DNA from: Corallococcus soli | Lineage (GTDB): Bacteria > Myxococcota > Myxococcia > Myxococcales > Myxococcaceae | Reading direction: 5' to 3' | Assembly: GCF_014930455.1 (NCBI RefSeq) | Contig: NZ_JAAIYO010000016.1 | Span: 1 to 64,000, forward strand | DNA: 64,000 nucleotides | In this document: in pieces, positions 44,561 through 52,997 of the stretch | Layout of the letters: each line of letters starts with the position of its first letter | How positions within the stretch are numbered: the stretch's first letter is position 1 | The notes under the pieces: generated by a model | The model's database searches: none | Told to the model about the DNA's origin: nothing | What the model saw: only the letters and a program-made list of their open reading frames with translations | Position numbers and translations under genes: made by a program

Positions 44561-45991
44561 ATGCCCATGCCCAACCCGCTTTCTCGTGGCCTGTTCAACC
44601 TGTTCTTCGGCTCCCGGCGCAAGCCCTTCGCCTCCCTCCCCGGGCCGCAGCCCGGCGTGCTCGGCACCGCGGGCGACTTCCTGGGGCACCAGCCCTGGGA
44701 TGTCTGCGCGCGGTATGGCCGTGAGTACGGTGGTGTCACGCTCATCTGGATGGGGCCCAGCCCCGGCGTGGTGCTCAACGACCCCGCCGTCATCGCGGAG
44801 GTACTGGAGTCCCCCCGCCGGATGGAGTTCGAGAAGGGAAACATCAGCGAGCAGGTCCGGCCCACGGTGACGGACGATACGGTCTTCATCGCGAAGCTGA
44901 GCGGGGACTGGGCCCAGAAGCGCAAGCTGGAGCCCATGGAGCAGCCGTGGTCTCCGCGGTGGCTGGCCGCCCAGGTGGAGCCGATGCACCGGTCCATCGT
45001 CGAGTCCGTGGAGGCCCTGCTGAAGGAGCCCGCCATCGACTACACCACCGCGATGCGGAAGCTGACCTTCGACGCCTTCGCGGTCGCGGCGGTGGGGGAG
45101 AAGCTCCCGACCTCCGTGTTCGACGACTTCATGCTGCTGGGGAAGGGCGCGGACGCGCGCATCCAGTCGAAGCTGCCGTTGAAGTTCGTCTCACCGCCCA
45201 AGGGCTTCGACGAGGCGAAGGCGCGCTTCTACGGCCAGTTCGCGGACCGGGTGCGCGCCGCGCGCAAGAACCCCAACCCCCACGGCGTGGACGTGATGTC
45301 GTGGACGCTGCGCGAGACGCCAGGGATTGATGACCAGGTGTTGGCGCACCTGCTGGGGGGGGTCTTCTACGGTGGCGCCTTCTCCTCCAGCGTCACGCTG
45401 GTCGGCGCGTTCCACCAGCTCCAGAAGTACCCCCAGGCGGAGGCGCGGCTCGCGGAGGAGGCCGCGTCGCTGGGGGACGGGCCGCTGACGTTCGAGAAGC
45501 TGGGCGGGGCGCCCTGGGCGGAGGCCTGCGCCTTCGAATCCCTGCGCCTCCTGCCGGCGGTCCGGGTGTTCACCCGCACGCCGTCGAAGGACGCGCAGCT
45601 CGCCGGCGTCACGCTGCCGGCGGGGGCGATGATCATGATCTCCAACCAGCACCTGCACCGGGACCCGGCCCACTGGACGGAGCCGGAGACCTACAACCCG
45701 GCGCGCTGGCTGGACGGCGGGGCGGCCCGCGACCCGCTGGGCAGCGGTCACTTCTTCCCGTTCGGACGGGGGCCGCGCGCGTGCGTGGGTGGCGACTTCG
45801 CGATGGTGTTCCTGCGCACGGCGCTCGCGACCATCGCCGCCCGGGCGAAGGCGCACGTCGATTCGACGGAGCCCTTCGAAGAGGGGTTCTTCTTCGGCGT
45901 CGTCCTGCCCAAGGGCGTCACCGGGAAGCTCGTCGCGCGCCAGCCGCAAGCTGCGCAGGCGTCCTCGGAAGTCCGCGCCAGCATGGCCTGA
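44561..45991 (+). CDS. Cytochrome P450 with atypical I-helix, in the lipoxygenase operon
   Basis: A 476-residue P450. The heme loop FPFGRGPRACVGGDFA holds the thiolate Cys near 408, and the ESLR (ExxR) motif and a PERF-like NPARWLD segment are present. The I-helix reads LLGGVFYGGAFSSSVTLVG: the usual acid-alcohol pair (A/G-G-x-D/E-T) is replaced by GGAFSS. P450s that rearrange preformed hydroperoxides, such as CYP74 and prostacyclin or thromboxane synthases, also lack this pair because they need no O2 activation. Next to a lipoxygenase, a hydroperoxide isomerase, lyase or peroxygenase role is a reasonable inference. The start ATG 44561 lies 14 bases after the lipoxygenase stop; an upstream GTG is less likely. 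Confidence 0.88.
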   Translation: MPMPNPLSRGLFNLFFGSRRKPFASLPGPQPGVLGTAGDFLGHQPWDVCARYGREYGGVTLIWMGPSPGVVLNDPAVIAEVLESPRRMEFEKGNISEQVRPTVTDDTVFIAKLSGDWAQKRKLEPMEQPWSPRWLAAQVEPMHRSIVESVEALLKEPAIDYTTAMRKLTFDAFAVAAVGEKLPTSVFDDFMLLGKGADARIQSKLPLKFVSPPKGFDEAKARFYGQFADRVRAARKNPNPHGVDVMSWTLRETPGIDDQVLAHLLGGVFYGGAFSSSVTLVGAFHQLQKYPQAEARLAEEAASLGDGPLTFEKLGGAPWAEACAFESLRLLPAVRVFTRTPSKDAQLAGVTLPAGAMIMISNQHLHRDPAHWTEPETYNPARWLDGGAARDPLGSGHFFPFGRGPRACVGGDFAMVFLRTALATIAARAKAHVDSTEPFEEGFFFGVVLPKGVTGKLVARQPQAAQASSEVRASMA

Positions 45992-46001
45992 GGGGGGCCA
46001 C

Positions 46002-46023
46002 CCTCGGCCCTTCGGGGCCGAGG
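46002..46023 (+). terminator. Hairpin with TTCG tetraloop after the P450 gene
   Basis: The perfect 9-bp stem CCTCGGCCC/GGGCCGAGG closed by a TTCG tetraloop lies 11 bases after the P450 stop. There is no T-tract, but the stem is very stable and ends the lipoxygenase-P450 unit. Confidence 0.6.
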
Positions 46024-46116
46024 TGAAGCGCGAAGCCTCATGCGTTAGCCGGGCCCTCCATGCCGGTGCCCCGTTTCACGGCCACGGCTGTGCCTAGTTT
46101 GGTGCTTCGTCAGGCT

Positions 46117-47586
46117 TCAGGGAGTGAAGCGCTGGATGACGATGGGGTGGGTGCCGCCATCCCCCCTGAATTCGCGCACTGTCATGTAGAGCGTGTCCGG
46201 CTGGGTCCTCAAGATGAATGGGCCTGGAATGCCGTCGATCCGGGACAGCTCCTGAACCGTCTGCCCGTCCCACGCGGACAGCACCCGCTCCTTGTCTCCG
46301 TCTGGGAGCGTCTTGTCGACGCTGTAGACGAACCGCCGGGGGTTCTCCACGAAGACGCCGCCACGGAGGTAGTAGGGCTCCGGAAGGATGAGGGGCTGGG
46401 AAGGCTGCACTCCCTCCCATTCCAGCTTGAGCCCCGGCTCGGAGGGTTTTCCCGTCAGCCACACGACCGTTTCGGTGTCTTCACTCACGTATGAATCCGA
46501 GAAGACATCTGCGCGCTGGGAGAGCACCACCCCGGGCGTACGCATCAGCATGGAGTCATAGGAGTAATTGAGGGTGGGGGAGTTGCGGCGGATGCACCCC
46601 AACAGCCGTGGCGAGTCTCCCGCCTCGAGTTCGCATTGCGCGGCGGCCACCTGCACGCATCCCTGCGCGCTGCAATGAAAGGACTTCCGATCCTCAGGGA
46701 ACCCGCCGAACTCTTCGGTCTGGTTCACGTTGAGGATGACCGAGTCCTCATCGAGGACGAAGAAGGTGAATCCCCACGTGCTGGCCTCCGCGGTCGTCTC
46801 CCACAGCAAGGCTTCCGTGGCCGTGTCGTACATCCGGATGTGCTGCCCTGGTGTCAGCGCCGCGAAGCGGTTGCGCGAAGGAGAGAAGCGCAGCCAGGTC
46901 GCGGAGTGTTCCATCGACTTGACCTCTCCGGACTCCAGGTCGATGCGCCAGACAAGCTCCTTCTTGGTGAGCCAGATGAAGCGGTCGCCCGCCTGGATGC
47001 GCGCAACGGGGTAGGAGGCGTCATTCTCAATCCGGAACAGCGTGCGAACCGGACAGGCCTCGGCCGCGCAGGTCTCGAAGGGCACCATGCGCACGGCCAC
47101 TGCCTCGTCAGGGGTCTTCTCGGTGAAGGCCAGGTAGCGCCGGGTGCCTTCGTGCACGACCACCGAGGACCAGTGTTGGCCAATCTCGTGCGCCTGGGTC
47201 TGCCCGGGCTTCCAGACCCAGAGGGCTCGGACGTCATTCGTCGCGGGGCCTTGGAGCACGAGGACGTCGCCTTCGCGCGAGAAGTCTCCGAACTCGGCCC
47301 TGGGGGCGACGGACCACGTCGTACCTGTCGACAACTCCTGGACGAGCGTGCCGCCGTCGCGGGCCACCGCGGCCAGGAAGCGCTGCTGGGCGTCCACGTC
47401 CAGCAGGGCCGCATCCTGCAGCAAGGTCTGGGCGGGAGGGCGGCCGGCATCCTCGGGCACGCCGGCATCCGCTTCCCCTGGTGGGGTGCCTCGACAATGG
47501 GACACTGCCATCCCGAGCAGCAGGAGACCCAGGAGCTTTCGTGCCCCCATCAGGAGCGGACCTGCTCGGTGGAGAACGCTGTGCAT
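46117..47586 (-). CDS. Lipoprotein with propeller-like repeats
   Basis: A 489-residue protein with a long signal segment (KLLGLLLLGMAVSHC; lipobox VSHC). The mature part contains repeated strands of WD/YncE-like character (RALWVWKPGQTQAHEIG, ELVWRIDLESGEVKSMEHSATWLRFSPSRNRFAAL, HIRMYDTATEALLWE), suggesting a beta-propeller of about six to seven blades. Four cysteines in the middle may form disulfides. The ATG at 47586 begins the signal peptide. The function is unknown; exported propellers usually bind ligands or partners. Confidence 0.75.
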   Translation of the reverse strand: MHSVLHRAGPLLMGARKLLGLLLLGMAVSHCRGTPPGEADAGVPEDAGRPPAQTLLQDAALLDVDAQQRFLAAVARDGGTLVQELSTGTTWSVAPRAEFGDFSREGDVLVLQGPATNDVRALWVWKPGQTQAHEIGQHWSSVVVHEGTRRYLAFTEKTPDEAVAVRMVPFETCAAEACPVRTLFRIENDASYPVARIQAGDRFIWLTKKELVWRIDLESGEVKSMEHSATWLRFSPSRNRFAALTPGQHIRMYDTATEALLWETTAEASTWGFTFFVLDEDSVILNVNQTEEFGGFPEDRKSFHCSAQGCVQVAAAQCELEAGDSPRLLGCIRRNSPTLNYSYDSMLMRTPGVVLSQRADVFSDSYVSEDTETVVWLTGKPSEPGLKLEWEGVQPSQPLILPEPYYLRGGVFVENPRRFVYSVDKTLPDGDKERVLSAWDGQTVQELSRIDGIPGPFILRTQPDTLYMTVREFRGDGGTHPIVIQRFTP

Positions 47587-47803
47587 GTGAACCTCTTTAC
47601 GGTGCGAGTTGTCCCCCGCCGGCCCGGTGGGTTGAAGGACTCTCGTGGCGCCGTTCCTTCCACGGCAGGGCGCGAAGGGCCCCGCGCGAAATCGGCAATG
47701 AGTTTCTATCACAGGTCCCGGGTGCGCGCAGGCTGGGGAGGGTGCCCCCTTCGCTGCATGAGAGGGCTTGTCCGTAGGAAGGGCCCTCTCCCTCGCGGAG
47801 CCT

Positions 47804-48691
47804 TCATCGCTCCAGCACGGGTGCAAACGCCATCGCCGCCGCCATCAGGGGGGCGGGTTGCCGGGACTTGAGCCAGACGGCATGGATGGGAAACTCCGCT
47901 CGCGGGCGTGTCAGCGGCCAGGCCACCACGCCGGCCGCGCGCGGCCCTTCGGGCTGGAACGACGGCACCAGGGAGAAGCCCAGCCCCGCGGCCACGAAGG
48001 CGAGGATGCTCTCCGCGGAGTCCGCTGAATGCACCTGCCGGGGATGCACGTCGTGCAGGGCCAGGGCCCTCAACTGGAGGTCCAGCAGGTGATGGTCGGA
48101 GCCGTAGCCGATGAAGGGCTCCGCCTCCAACTGCTTGAGGTTCACGCTCCTGGAGCGCGCCAGCGCGTGGGCGCGAGGCAGCACGATGAAGCCCTTCACC
48201 CGGCCCACCTCGCGCGACTCCACGTCGTGCGGTAGCTCCGGCAGATGGTCCACCAACAGGTCCGTCTCTCCCAATCGCAGTCGTGCCAGCTCCGGCGCCG
48301 CGGATTCGAACAGGCGCACCTGGATGTCGGGACGCACGCCGCGCAGCCGGCCCAACCACGGTGGCAGCAGATGTCGCAGCACAAGGTTGGAGGCATGGAT
48401 GCGCAGCGTCCCTCCTCGCTCTCCCGTCTTCAGGGAGCGCGCCACCTGGGGCAGCCCCTCCAGGAAAGGGGCCACGAAGGCATACAGCTCCCGCCCCGCG
48501 GGCGTCAGCGCCATCCGGTCCTTGCCCACGCGGGTGAAGAGCTCCACACCCACCTCCTCCGTGAGCCGCTTCACCTGCTGATAGATGCCCGGCTGGGTGA
48601 TGGGGTAGGGGAACGCGCGCACTGCCCGCGTGTAGCCGCCCATGCGCGCCACCCAATAGAAGCCTTCGAGCCGCTGGAGTTGAATCATCAC
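47804..48691 (-). CDS. LysR-family transcriptional regulator
   Basis: A 295-residue LysR-type regulator. The winged HTH covers residues 5-65 (LQRLEGFYWVARMGGYTRAVRAFPYPITQPGIYQQVKRLTEEVGVELFTRVGKDRMALTPAG), followed by the substrate-binding domain (TLRIHASNLVLRHLLPPWLGRLRGVRPDIQVRL). The HTH is slightly unusual, with PYPITQPGIYQQV in place of the common xxSQxxLSxxIxxL. It is divergent from the malectin-like lipoprotein gene across about 95 bases, so that gene is the first candidate target. Confidence 0.92.
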   Translation of the reverse strand: MMIQLQRLEGFYWVARMGGYTRAVRAFPYPITQPGIYQQVKRLTEEVGVELFTRVGKDRMALTPAGRELYAFVAPFLEGLPQVARSLKTGERGGTLRIHASNLVLRHLLPPWLGRLRGVRPDIQVRLFESAAPELARLRLGETDLLVDHLPELPHDVESREVGRVKGFIVLPRAHALARSRSVNLKQLEAEPFIGYGSDHHLLDLQLRALALHDVHPRQVHSADSAESILAFVAAGLGFSLVPSFQPEGPRAAGVVAWPLTRPRAEFPIHAVWLKSRQPAPLMAAAMAFAPVLER

Positions 48692-48786
48692 CCACCGTTA
48701 TAGATGGGCTGGCGATTTGTGACATGCGGCTCGGACGGAATGGGAGGCAGGCTGTTTCGCGTACCCCACCACCGGAGCACGCACCC

Positions 48787-50553
48787 ATGCTGTTTCCATC
48801 TCCCCTCGCCATCCGTACCCTCGTCGCGACGCTCGCGGGCCTCACGGCGCTGACGTCGGGCTGTACCCCGCCCGATGCGCCGGGAAGCCAGCCACCCCCG
48901 GCCGTGCCTGTGCTGGCCGAAAAGAAGGAGGCCCTGGCGGAGGTGTCGCTCGCGCGCATCAACGTTGGAGGCCCCTCCGTGACCGACGCGCAGGGCCGCA
49001 CGTGGAGCGAGGACCTGGGCTTCGTCGCGGGACGCACGCTCCAGTTCACTGGCGACGTGAAGGGCACGACGGAGGATGTGCTCTACAACAGCGCCCGGGA
49101 GGGCATGGCTCACTACCGGGTGTGGCTGGGGGGCAATCGGGGCGTGTTCCGGGTGAAGCTGCTGCTGGTCGAACCCACCGAGTCCCCGGGCGCGCGCGTC
49201 TTCCAGGTGAAGGTGAACGGGCAGATCTACCTGCCCCAGGTGGACATCGCGAAGGCGGTGGGCACGCGGACTGCCTACCAGGCCGTCTTCGACGTGCCGG
49301 TGCCTTCGGGGAACCTCGAAATGGACTTCCTGCCGCTGGAGGGGCTGGCGCTCCTGTCCGCCATCGAGGTGAGCTCCGTGTCCTGGCAGCCCCTGGGCGA
49401 TCCCCGGGGACAGCTCTACATCCGCGGTGACGTGACGCTGCCGCAGGTGGCCATGGACACGACGATGCGGCCCTATGTCGCCCACCTGGAGCGGACGGGC
49501 TTCTACAGCAACGAGAACATCCTTCGGGTGGAGCGCTGGGACGGAGACCTGTCCTCGTCTCCCTGGAATGGAAGCTGGACGGCGTTGGACGTGCCGGGCG
49601 GCACCCCCGCGCCCATCACCCGCACCCAATCCTTTGCATTCATCGTGGACGGCAGCGGCGCGCCGGTCGTGGCGCACGACGAGTTCTTCTCCTCCTACGC
49701 GCTGAACGTCTCACGTTGGAGCGGCAATGCCTGGGAGCCGCTGGGGCCGCCCCAGAAGGCGGACGGCTACGGGTCGTGGGCGGATGAGACGTCCCAGGTG
49801 CTGGCCCGGGGCTCGGATGGACAGCCCATCCTCGCCTTCCTCGCCCACTCCTTCTCGGACAGCAGCCTCGTCGTCCGGCATTGGACGGGGTCGGCCTGGG
49901 AGTCCTATCCCAGCGCCCAGGGCCTGCCCACGAACGACCATCTGAGCAGTCTGAGTCTGGCCTCCCATCCCGCCGGGGGACCCGTCCTGGCCTGGATGGA
50001 GTTTGGATTTGAGCCATCCCTCACCCGGGTCCTGCGCGTGGCGCACTGGACCGGGGGCGGCTGGGTGATGCTGAGTGACGCCGGGCTGCCCATCACCCCC
50101 GGCTCCACGGTGGACGCCCCCAAGGTCTACGTGTCGAACGCGGGCGTCATCTTCGTGGCCTGGAACCAGTACAACCCCCCGGGGACGGCGAACGAGGGGT
50201 CCGAAATCCGGGTGGCCCGCTGGAACAATGGCGCCTGGGTGGCCCTGGGCGGCGGTGTGAGCATCCAGCGCAAGGCCGTGGAACAGCCCCGGATGTTCGC
50301 GGACTCGAGTGGCCGGGTGACGCTGCTGTGGGCCGAAATGACGGGTGCGCCCGGCGCGCCGGGCAACCCGCTGTACCTGCGCAAGTGGAACGGCACGACG
50401 TGGGCGACCGTGGGCGGGAGTGCCACCCCGGTCGCCGTCACGCCGGATGGGTACTTCTCACTCGCCCCGGACAAGCGGGGCCTGCCCCTGCTCACGTGGC
50501 CGGGGACGCACCAGGGCAAGTCGGTGGCCCATGTGCAGGTGTTGAACCCATAG
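48787..50553 (+). CDS. Lipoprotein with malectin-like domain and propeller-like region
   Basis: A 588-residue lipoprotein with lipobox LTSGC. Residues about 50-200 resemble a malectin carbohydrate-binding domain: LARINVGGPSVTDAQGRTWSEDL, MAHYRVWLGGNRGVFRVKLLLVEP, RVFQVKVNGQIYLPQVDIAKAVG. The remaining ~380 residues are repeats around W-x(3-5)-W with xxRWxGxxW (VSRWSGNAWEPLG, VRHWTGSAWESYP, VAHWTGGGWVMLS, VARWNNGAWVALG), which suggest a multi-bladed propeller. It probably binds glycans at the cell surface. The start ATG 48787 begins the signal peptide. Confidence 0.8.
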   Translation: MLFPSPLAIRTLVATLAGLTALTSGCTPPDAPGSQPPPAVPVLAEKKEALAEVSLARINVGGPSVTDAQGRTWSEDLGFVAGRTLQFTGDVKGTTEDVLYNSAREGMAHYRVWLGGNRGVFRVKLLLVEPTESPGARVFQVKVNGQIYLPQVDIAKAVGTRTAYQAVFDVPVPSGNLEMDFLPLEGLALLSAIEVSSVSWQPLGDPRGQLYIRGDVTLPQVAMDTTMRPYVAHLERTGFYSNENILRVERWDGDLSSSPWNGSWTALDVPGGTPAPITRTQSFAFIVDGSGAPVVAHDEFFSSYALNVSRWSGNAWEPLGPPQKADGYGSWADETSQVLARGSDGQPILAFLAHSFSDSSLVVRHWTGSAWESYPSAQGLPTNDHLSSLSLASHPAGGPVLAWMEFGFEPSLTRVLRVAHWTGGGWVMLSDAGLPITPGSTVDAPKVYVSNAGVIFVAWNQYNPPGTANEGSEIRVARWNNGAWVALGGGVSIQRKAVEQPRMFADSSGRVTLLWAEMTGAPGAPGNPLYLRKWNGTTWATVGGSATPVAVTPDGYFSLAPDKRGLPLLTWPGTHQGKSVAHVQVLNP

Positions 50554-50616
50554 GTGCCGGTGCCCGCAGGGCGGGTGCGAGTCTTCGAGGACGCGGCGCG
50601 GCGCGTGTCCCAGGTG

Positions 50617-50881
50617 CTACGGGATGCGGCCGGTGTCCATGAAGGTGTCGGCCGCGCTCTGCCACACCCTCGGGTCCCGCCCCGAGGGCAGGGGCGGCTG
50701 GAGCCACCTCTCCCACGCCTCGTGGATGTCCACGTCGTAGCGGCCCTCGCTCCAGAGCCGCTGCCTCACTTCAGGCACCCGGTGATTTCCAGTCCCAACG
50801 CCAGACGCGCAGGGAGCCCGGACGCCCCGAGTCCGGAACGTTGGCTGGACAATACTTCAGGGTGTAGGGCGGGCGGCTCAT
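50617..50881 (-). pseudogene. Short coding-like remnant or pair of tiny ORFs
   Basis: Two consecutive minus-strand frames with strong coding character lie between two lipoprotein genes. The first starts at ATG 50881 (MSRPPYTLKYCPANVPDSG...), continues with LRVWRWDWKSPGA and stops at 50771. The second starts at GTG 50769 (VRQRLWSEGRYDVDIHEAWE), continues with RWLQPPLPSGRDPRVWQSAA and ends DTFMDTGRIP before a TAG at 50617. They are 36 and 50 residues. They could be one gene of about 85 residues broken by a frameshift, or two real tiny genes. No family is recognised. Confidence 0.45.
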
Positions 50882-50978
50882 GCCCGGGCAGCTCTGGCGG
50901 GGATGTCCTGACTGCCATGATTGCGCGTCGGAAGGTCAGGCTTCATTCCGGAGCCCTGGACCGACCCAGGAGTCGTCC

Positions 50979-51425
50979 ATGAAGTCTGGAACCTCATTGC
51001 TGCGCGCGGTCGCCCTGGTGTGCACGAGTCTGGCGTTGACGGCCTGTGGCGGCGCCATGACGCCTGAGGAGGCGGCGGCCGAGGAGGCCATGGCGCTGGC
51101 CTCGGTCGAGGCTGAGCTGGGCTCCTGTGGCACCTGGTCCGGCTGGAGCAACACGGGCGCGAGTTCCTGTGCTCCCCAGTCCTCGTGTGGTTTTTACTGG
51201 GTCTGCGAACCGTGGGCCAAGGGGGGCGATCCGGAGTCCCTTGTCGGTGGGGGAGGGAGCGAGGACGCCGCCCCGGTGTGCCCGGTGGGTGAGACGGCCC
51301 GGCGGTACAACAACCCCGGCCGCTTCAACCAGCAGTCCAGCTACCGCGTGTGCTTCAACGCGGCCGGCACCTACACGCACACGGAATACCAATACCAGAG
51401 CGTATTCAATACCTGCAGCTGCTGA
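50979..51425 (+). CDS. Small Cys-rich lipoprotein, copy A of a duplicated pair
   Basis: A 148-residue lipoprotein (lipobox LTAC) with a helix MTPEEAAAEEA, a Cys-rich middle (GSCGTWSGWSNTGASSC, CGFYWVCE) and the C-terminal block QQSSYRVCFNAAGTYTHTEY ending YQSVFNTCSC. Eight or more cysteines suggest a compact disulfide fold. A second copy of identical length lies at 61029 with most residues identical, including the last 35. About 130 bases upstream are also partly conserved between the copies. The function is unknown. Confidence 0.8.
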   Translation: MKSGTSLLRAVALVCTSLALTACGGAMTPEEAAAEEAMALASVEAELGSCGTWSGWSNTGASSCAPQSSCGFYWVCEPWAKGGDPESLVGGGGSEDAAPVCPVGETARRYNNPGRFNQQSSYRVCFNAAGTYTHTEYQYQSVFNTCSC

Positions 51426-51610
51426 GCGGAACACGCTCCCGGCCCTCGGAGCAGGATTCCGTGGGCCGGTGAGGCGCGGCTGTCTGGGATGGGAACCCCG
51501 GTTCCTCCCGGGCGCATCCCGTCGCCTCGCTGAATGAATATCTCCAGGGGTGCAACGTCTCCAGGTGCGGCTCGCTTAACGGCCCTCTTTCTCGCGAAGG
51601 AAGCCCGCCC

Positions 51611-52120
51611 ATGTTCCGTGCACTTGCCCTGACGTCTACCGCTGCTCTCTGCCTGCTCGGCTCCGCCTGCGGCGAAGGTGACGAGCAAGACAGCCTCGAC
51701 GTTCAACCCCGGGACACGCGCTCCAGCGTCACCGGCACCCATCCCGTCAGGATGACGATATTCAGCACGGCGATGCTCGACGCGTCGCCGCCCGTGAATC
51801 CCTCTCTCGGTTTGACCGCGGAGGGAGGTTCGCGCGACCGCCTGCGCGTCTCCCTCTCCCCGCTCGACTGCGACCTGACCGCGACGATGACGGGCGCCTC
51901 CACCTTCGCCCTGAATCCCGGCACCTGTGGCTGGATCATCCCTCCTTCAGAAGGGAAGTTCGCCTGCGGCATCACGCTCGACATCGCCCAGGGCACCGGC
52001 GGGCGCGACACTGCTGACGGTAGGGTCGGAGTGACCCTCAACGCCAACTACCGCCTGCGGTGCGCGGACGATGACGAGCCCTTCATCACCCCCGTGATCG
52101 TGACGCTGGAGGAGGACTGA
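51611..52120 (+). CDS. Small secreted lipoprotein
   Basis: A 169-residue lipoprotein with lipobox LGSAC. The mature part is beta-rich with four cysteines (LSPLDCDLTAT, NPGTCGWI, GKFACGITLD, YRLRCADDDE), probably forming two disulfides. It has no known domain. A good ribosome site (AAGGAAG) precedes the ATG. It lies in a run of plus-strand lipoprotein genes. Confidence 0.75.
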   Translation: MFRALALTSTAALCLLGSACGEGDEQDSLDVQPRDTRSSVTGTHPVRMTIFSTAMLDASPPVNPSLGLTAEGGSRDRLRVSLSPLDCDLTATMTGASTFALNPGTCGWIIPPSEGKFACGITLDIAQGTGGRDTADGRVGVTLNANYRLRCADDDEPFITPVIVTLEED

Positions 52121-52265
52121 AACGCCAGGACCCCGTGCTCTTGGCTGGGATTGGGGCCCTGGAGTCACTGGACCTGGAATGAAGCGGAGGTCCGCGAATG
52201 ACGGCCACGGGATGCCTCCGCTGCCGTGGGGCGCGGCCGGACGCGCCACGGCTCGCAGTGGGGTG

Positions 52266-52997
52266 TCAGTCCTTTTCGGGCAGGCCGAGCAGGCGACGCA
52301 GCTCCGGCAGCGTCGTGTTGGCCCGGAAGCCCGGGCCGCCCCGCTGGAAGCGGATGGCCGCTGCCAGGTTGCCCACCACCAGGGGCTCGCAGCCGGCATC
52401 GCGCACCAACTGCGCGGCCACCTGAACGGCCGGGGTGTCGTCCCCCGCGATGGGAACCGCCAGCAGCCCGCTCTGCCGGGCCGAGGAGGCTTCAACGGCC
52501 GTGGCGTCGACGGCGCTGAAGGCCCGGACCAGCCGCGTGCCTGGCAGGTACTTCGCGGAGGTGGGGCCGACGCCGTGGGTGAGCGCCTCGCGCGCCAGGG
52601 CATCGTCGCGGCCTGGAGGGGGATTGCAGGCATCCAGGGCGACCTTTCCCCGCAGTGCCGTCCGCAGGTCGCGCCCAAGCTGCGGAAGCGCGGCATAGGG
52701 GACGGCGAACAACACGACGGAGCCGAACTCCGCTGCCTGGCGTGGCGTGCCCACCGAAGCGCGGGGACCGAGCTGGCGGGTCATGGAGACGAGCTCGTCA
52801 GGATGGCGGGAGGAGAACAGCACCTCGTGCCCGGCCCGGACCCAGACCTGACCGACGGTGCCGCCCAGCCACCCCGCGCCGATGACGCCGATCCGCATGG
52901 GTTTCGCCTGCTTCTTCGCCTCCTTCACCTGACCCAGGACCGGGAGCGAGGCCAAGGCGGCGAAGGTTCCCAGGATGGAACGACGGGAGATAGGCAT
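52266..52997 (-). CDS. Tat-exported NADP-binding reductase-like protein
   Basis: A 243-residue protein of the F420-dependent NADP reductase/pyrroline-carboxylate reductase-like group. The Rossmann motif is IGVIGAGWLGGTVG (about 36-49), followed by SSRHPDEL, the FAVPYAALPQLGRDL segment and VRAFSAVDAT. The N-terminus SRRSILGTFAALASLPVLG looks like a twin-arginine signal, which is unusual for this enzyme class and would place the folded cofactor-bound protein outside the cytoplasm. The ATG at 52997 begins the signal. Confidence 0.82.
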   Translation of the reverse strand: MPISRRSILGTFAALASLPVLGQVKEAKKQAKPMRIGVIGAGWLGGTVGQVWVRAGHEVLFSSRHPDELVSMTRQLGPRASVGTPRQAAEFGSVVLFAVPYAALPQLGRDLRTALRGKVALDACNPPPGRDDALAREALTHGVGPTSAKYLPGTRLVRAFSAVDATAVEASSARQSGLLAVPIAGDDTPAVQVAAQLVRDAGCEPLVVGNLAAAIRFQRGGPGFRANTTLPELRRLLGLPEKD

